NCBI RefSeq assembly: GCF_015142735.1
Contig: NZ_JACSPN010000009.1
Coordinates: 1-64,000 of the forward strand
DNA: 64,000 nt
Source: Oerskovia douganii
GTDB taxonomy: Bacteria; Actinomycetota; Actinomycetes; Actinomycetales; Cellulomonadaceae
Reading direction: 5' to 3'
Under the pieces are notes generated by a model. That model did not search any database. It worked only from the letters and a program-made list of their open reading frames with translations, and had not been told where the DNA came from. A program made the position numbers and the translations under genes. Shown here piece by piece: positions 61,568-64,000 of the stretch; the first letter of the stretch is position 1; each line of letters begins with the position of its first letter.

Positions 61568-62146
61568 TCAGGCTTCCTTCTTGGCCGCCGACTCCGCCTT
61601 GCGGGCCGCACCGGTCTCGGTCGTGGCGCCCGTGGTCGAGAGCTCACCGCCCGAGGACTCGAGGTGGGCGCGGACGAACCAGTGGAACAGCTCGAGGTCG
61701 TGCAGGTGACCGACCAGGAGGTCGTTGGTCACGGTGTCGAGCTCCTCGGTGTCCGCGGCCGCCTTGCGATGGTCGGCGATGACGCCCTGGTAGACCTCGT
61801 CGAGGGCACCCAGGTGGGCGATGGTCGAGGCGCGCCCCAGGCTGTAGTCCTCCCACGTGCGCTCGGCGACGATCGCGCCCGGGGTACCGCGAGGCGGGAC
61901 GCCCAGGGTGGCGATGCGCTCGGCCGTGGCGTCGACCATGCCACGGACCGCGTCGACCTGCGGGTCGATCATCTCGTGGACCGCGATGAAGTGCGGTCCC
62001 ACGACGTTCCAGTGGATGTGCTTGAGGGTGAGTGCCAGGTCGTTGAGCGCGTGCAGACGCTTCTGCAGGATCTCGGCGACCTTGCCCCCCTCCTTCAGGG
62101 TCAGCGACGGGACGGTGTACTCGGGCAGCTCCTTGCGGACAGCCAT
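61568..62146 (-). CDS. dps: Dps family DNA-protection ferritin
   Basis: A 192-residue ferritin-like protein that stores iron and binds DNA under stress or starvation. The ferroxidase region HIHWNVVGPHFIAVHEMIDPQVDAVRGMVDATAERIATLG has the usual His/Asp/Glu ligands at the dimer interface; SLGRASTIAHLGALDEVY and HDLELFHWFVRAHLESSGG continue the four-helix bundle. The C-terminal tail (TTETGAARKAESAAKKEA) is Lys-rich and may contact DNA. ATG 62146 follows GAGGAGGAA. Stands alone. Confidence 0.95.
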   Translation of the reverse strand: MAVRKELPEYTVPSLTLKEGGKVAEILQKRLHALNDLALTLKHIHWNVVGPHFIAVHEMIDPQVDAVRGMVDATAERIATLGVPPRGTPGAIVAERTWEDYSLGRASTIAHLGALDEVYQGVIADHRKAAADTEELDTVTNDLLVGHLHDLELFHWFVRAHLESSGGELSTTGATTETGAARKAESAAKKEA

Positions 62147-62242
62147 GTATTCCTCCTCGGTGCTCGGTCCTTCAGCGCCTTGCGCTCCTCCCATCGTGGC
62201 CCCGGTGGTCGGCGCTCGCAGCGCGAGGGGTCGTGAGGCGGG

Positions 62243-62935
62243 TCACGCTCCCCCCTCGACGCCCGTGGCCGTGTGCGCGGCACCCACGGGCTTGGACTCG
62301 GGCGACCCGCGCTCGCGCAGGTAGATCGAGAACGCCACCATGCAGGCGACCGCGAGGAACTCGGACTGCCAGTTCTGCAGCGTCCTGCCCCAGAAGTCGG
62401 GCAGGGTCAGGTACTCCGTCCACGTGACCGGGTCCTGGAGGTCCCGCATCGCCGCCTCGTTGTAGGTGACCGAGCCCGCGACGGACTGCGCGAGCCAGCT
62501 CAGCGCGAAGATCGACCCCATGACGAGGCTGAGCGACCGCGAGTACAGCGCGAGCCGCCATCCCCGGACGCGGGCCCACGACGGGGACTGCGGTGTCGAG
62601 AACTCCGCGACGTGCTGGTCCTCGTCGGACTCGCGACCCGCCCGGCCGAGCGGCTTGGACTCCGGGGACCCCCGCTGGACGAACCACACGGTCGCCAGGA
62701 CGTAGAGGAGGAACTGCAGGAACTCCGACTGCCAGTTCTCGGTCACGTCGACCGCGAACGCCGACGTCGTGACGTACTGGGCGAGCGTGATCGGGTCGAG
62801 GCCCGCCGAGACCTGCTCCTGGTTGTACAGCGCGACACCGAACACCGCCTGACCGGCGAGCGCGAGCACGAAGATCGCGACGAACAGGAGCGTGAGCCCG
62901 TTGTCCCGCAGCGCTGCGGGCGTCCGCGCGCTCAC
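62243..62935 (-). CDS. DUF6766 family membrane protein with internal duplication
   Basis: A 230-residue protein with four main hydrophobic segments. The two halves repeat the same plan: membrane helix, short loop, TENWQSEFLQFLLYVLATVWFVQRGSPESKP in half 1 and LQNWQSEFLAVACMVAFSIYLRERGSPESKP in half 2. The conserved NWQSEF and RGSPESKP motifs mark the family, function unknown. GTG 62935 overlaps the stop of the 27-residue gene upstream (GTGA). Expressed with that peptide and the lipoprotein. Confidence 0.88.
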   Translation of the reverse strand: MSARTPAALRDNGLTLLFVAIFVLALAGQAVFGVALYNQEQVSAGLDPITLAQYVTTSAFAVDVTENWQSEFLQFLLYVLATVWFVQRGSPESKPLGRAGRESDEDQHVAEFSTPQSPSWARVRGWRLALYSRSLSLVMGSIFALSWLAQSVAGSVTYNEAAMRDLQDPVTWTEYLTLPDFWGRTLQNWQSEFLAVACMVAFSIYLRERGSPESKPVGAAHTATGVEGGA

Positions 62936-63015
62936 CGCTGCAGCAGCCCCACCGCGAGGAAGCACGCGAGGGAGACGAGGACGCCGCCCAGGAGCCCGAG
63001 GAAGACGCCGCGCAC
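62932..63015 (-). CDS. 27-residue single-helix membrane peptide
   Basis: A very short frame of 27 codons, beginning VRGVFLGLLGGVL and ending CFLAVGLLQR, that would span the membrane once. GTG 63015 has GGAGGGGG 6 nt upstream inside the end of the lipoprotein gene, and its TGA overlaps the DUF6766 start. Both couplings argue that it is translated. No homologue recognised. It may be a small accessory subunit. Confidence 0.6.
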   Translation of the reverse strand: MRGVFLGLLGGVLVSLACFLAVGLLQR

Positions 63016-63016
63016 C

Positions 63017-63484
63017 TCAGTCCCCCTCCAGGAGGCAGTCGTACGGCCGCTCGGGTCGCGCGACGCAGGCCGTCGCGGTGACGAGCCACGTGCCGCCGGA
63101 CGCCGCGAGGAAGGTGACCTCGCCACCCAGGAGGACCTGGGCCTGGCGGCCCGCGACCGTGACGGACGAGTCGCCGCGACCGTCGGCCTCCTCGACGCGC
63201 TGGGTCACGGGGGCCAGCACGAGGCCCACCTCGCCGTCGAGCAGCGCCTGCTCGCACGGCGACACCGCGTCCTGCTCGAACGACTCGCGCGTGGCCGGGG
63301 CGAGCAGCGCGCACGCACCCTCGGCGTCGTGCGCGCTCACCGCGGCGAAGAAGGCCCGCGCCGCCCCGACGGCGTCGTCGGCTCCCGGGCCCGGGCTGCA
63401 GCCGGTGGACAGGAGCGCCACGGCTCCTGCGAGGACGTACGCGACCGTTCGGCGCACTTGCCCCAGACCTGACACGACCGACAT
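63017..63484 (-). CDS. Lipoprotein of unknown function
   Basis: A 155-residue secreted lipoprotein. The signal peptide VRRTVAYVLAGAVALLSTGC ends in a lipobox (LSTGC), so it is anchored at the outer face of the membrane. The mature part has AARAFFAAVSAHDAEGACALLAPATRESFEQDAVSPCEQALL, resembling small NTF2/DUF4878-like proteins, and a beta-rich end. It heads the coupled group lipoprotein, membrane peptide, DUF6766 protein. Confidence 0.85.
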   Translation of the reverse strand: MSVVSGLGQVRRTVAYVLAGAVALLSTGCSPGPGADDAVGAARAFFAAVSAHDAEGACALLAPATRESFEQDAVSPCEQALLDGEVGLVLAPVTQRVEEADGRGDSSVTVAGRQAQVLLGGEVTFLAASGGTWLVTATACVARPERPYDCLLEGD

Positions 63485-63592
63485 ACCGGGACGGTAGCGC
63501 TCCCGGCCGGTCGGCGCCCGGTGAACGGCCCCTGGCAGAGGGGGCGGACGCGGGGCCGGCTGCGGGGCGCCGGACGGTGGCCGGACCCGGGT

Positions 63593-64000
63593 TCAGACCG
63601 GGTGGCCGCGGTCGATCCCGAGCGTCGCGACGAGGTCCTCGTGCAGCTCGAACCACACGCGGTGGCACGAGTCGACGTCTGAGCCGTCGATCCACGTCCC
63701 GTCCCCCGCGCGAGCGCGGTCGAGGGCGTGAGCGAAGCGGACGTCGTACCCCTCGAAGCGTGCGAGGACGCTGCTCAGCCGGTGCACGAGCGGCCCCAGG
63801 GCGTCGTCGACCGTCGCGAGCGACTCGAGGACCGCGGTGTCCCACGCGGGGTCGGCGTGGTCGTTGGGGGTGAGCTTGCTCCCGGCGGCGGGGCGCAGCT
63901 GCCAGTCGGTGCAGGCCTGCCGGAGCCGGGCGTTGAGCGGGAGGAACTCGCGGTGCACCGCCCGGACTTCCGCCCCGCGCCCCGTGGAGGCGAGCTCGGC
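63593..64000 (-). CDS. Transcriptional regulator-like protein, C-terminal part
   Basis: The last ~136 residues are in view and the frame is open to the window edge; the start lies beyond. The visible part (VRAVHREFLPLNARLRQACTDWQLRP, NDHADPAWDTAVLESLATVDDALGPLVHRLSSVLARFEGYDVRFAHALDRARAGDGTWI, DSCHRVWFELHEDLVATLGIDRG) resembles the helical C-terminal domain of MarR-like actinobacterial regulators, with the DNA-binding half outside the window. Function unknown. Confidence 0.65.
   Translation of the reverse strand, partial: AELASTGRGAEVRAVHREFLPLNARLRQACTDWQLRPAAGSKLTPNDHADPAWDTAVLESLATVDDALGPLVHRLSSVLARFEGYDVRFAHALDRARAGDGTWIDGSDVDSCHRVWFELHEDLVATLGIDRGHPV

Overview
The window is chromosomal DNA of a very GC-rich actinobacterium. 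RbpA, PafB/PafC next to TatA/TatC and HelY, two ANTAR-type regulators, a rifamycin-associated element in front of HelR and many leaderless genes (a -10 box ending 6-7 nt before the start codon) point to Actinomycetota. The gene mix fits Micrococcales, perhaps a Cellulomonas-like genus, but the genus cannot be fixed from sequence reading alone. No rRNA or canonical tRNA gene was found.

Left edge (1-3.7 kb) is accessory: a cut-off IS transposase, a DUF1905 gene, a phage-type tyrosine integrase and a Fic protein with a palindromic operator. From 4 to 21 kb is mostly core: rbpA behind a sigma-R-like promoter, lnt, an amidohydrolase, helY, a lipid kinase, tatC, tatA, pafC and pafB on the minus strand. 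Divergent from pafB, a tightly coupled plus-strand operon runs DUF3866, DUF4129, membrane protein, MoxR ATPase, DUF58, membrane protein.

From 21 to 24 kb lies a second small accessory patch: a VOC protein and an integrase-like gene with copies of a 17-bp direct repeat, then a second Fic gene sharing operator half-sites with the first, next to yigZ. From 24 to 34 kb come a UDP-glucose pyrophosphorylase, a YciO-type protein, an EEP-family phosphatase/nuclease, an array of three LexA-like boxes at exact 44-bp spacing, a GMC oxidoreductase and a stress/signalling group (SDR, CBS, GAF-ANTAR, PAS-ANTAR). Next to an HNH endonuclease sits a roughly 300-nt highly structured non-coding segment ending in a tRNA-like fold.

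From 34.7 to 48.9 kb are transport and envelope genes: Fur-family regulator plus GAP membrane protein, SulP transporter, CAP/peptidoglycan-binding protein, MgtE, DHFR-like reductase, HrpB helicase, a YidC paralogue, a DUF4118 protein whose frame runs on antisense to two tandemly duplicated unknown genes, and dapA. From 49 to 54 kb are FabF, a GNAT acetyltransferase and a kynurenine operon (tryptophan dioxygenase, amidohydrolase, kynureninase) in which the amidohydrolase occupies the formamidase slot. From 54 to 61 kb an MMPL exporter, a shortened UvrA-like ABC protein and HelR behind a rifamycin-associated element look like a drug-tolerance block. The right edge holds dps, a DUF6766 protein, a 27-residue membrane peptide, a lipoprotein and the C-terminal part of a regulator-like protein.
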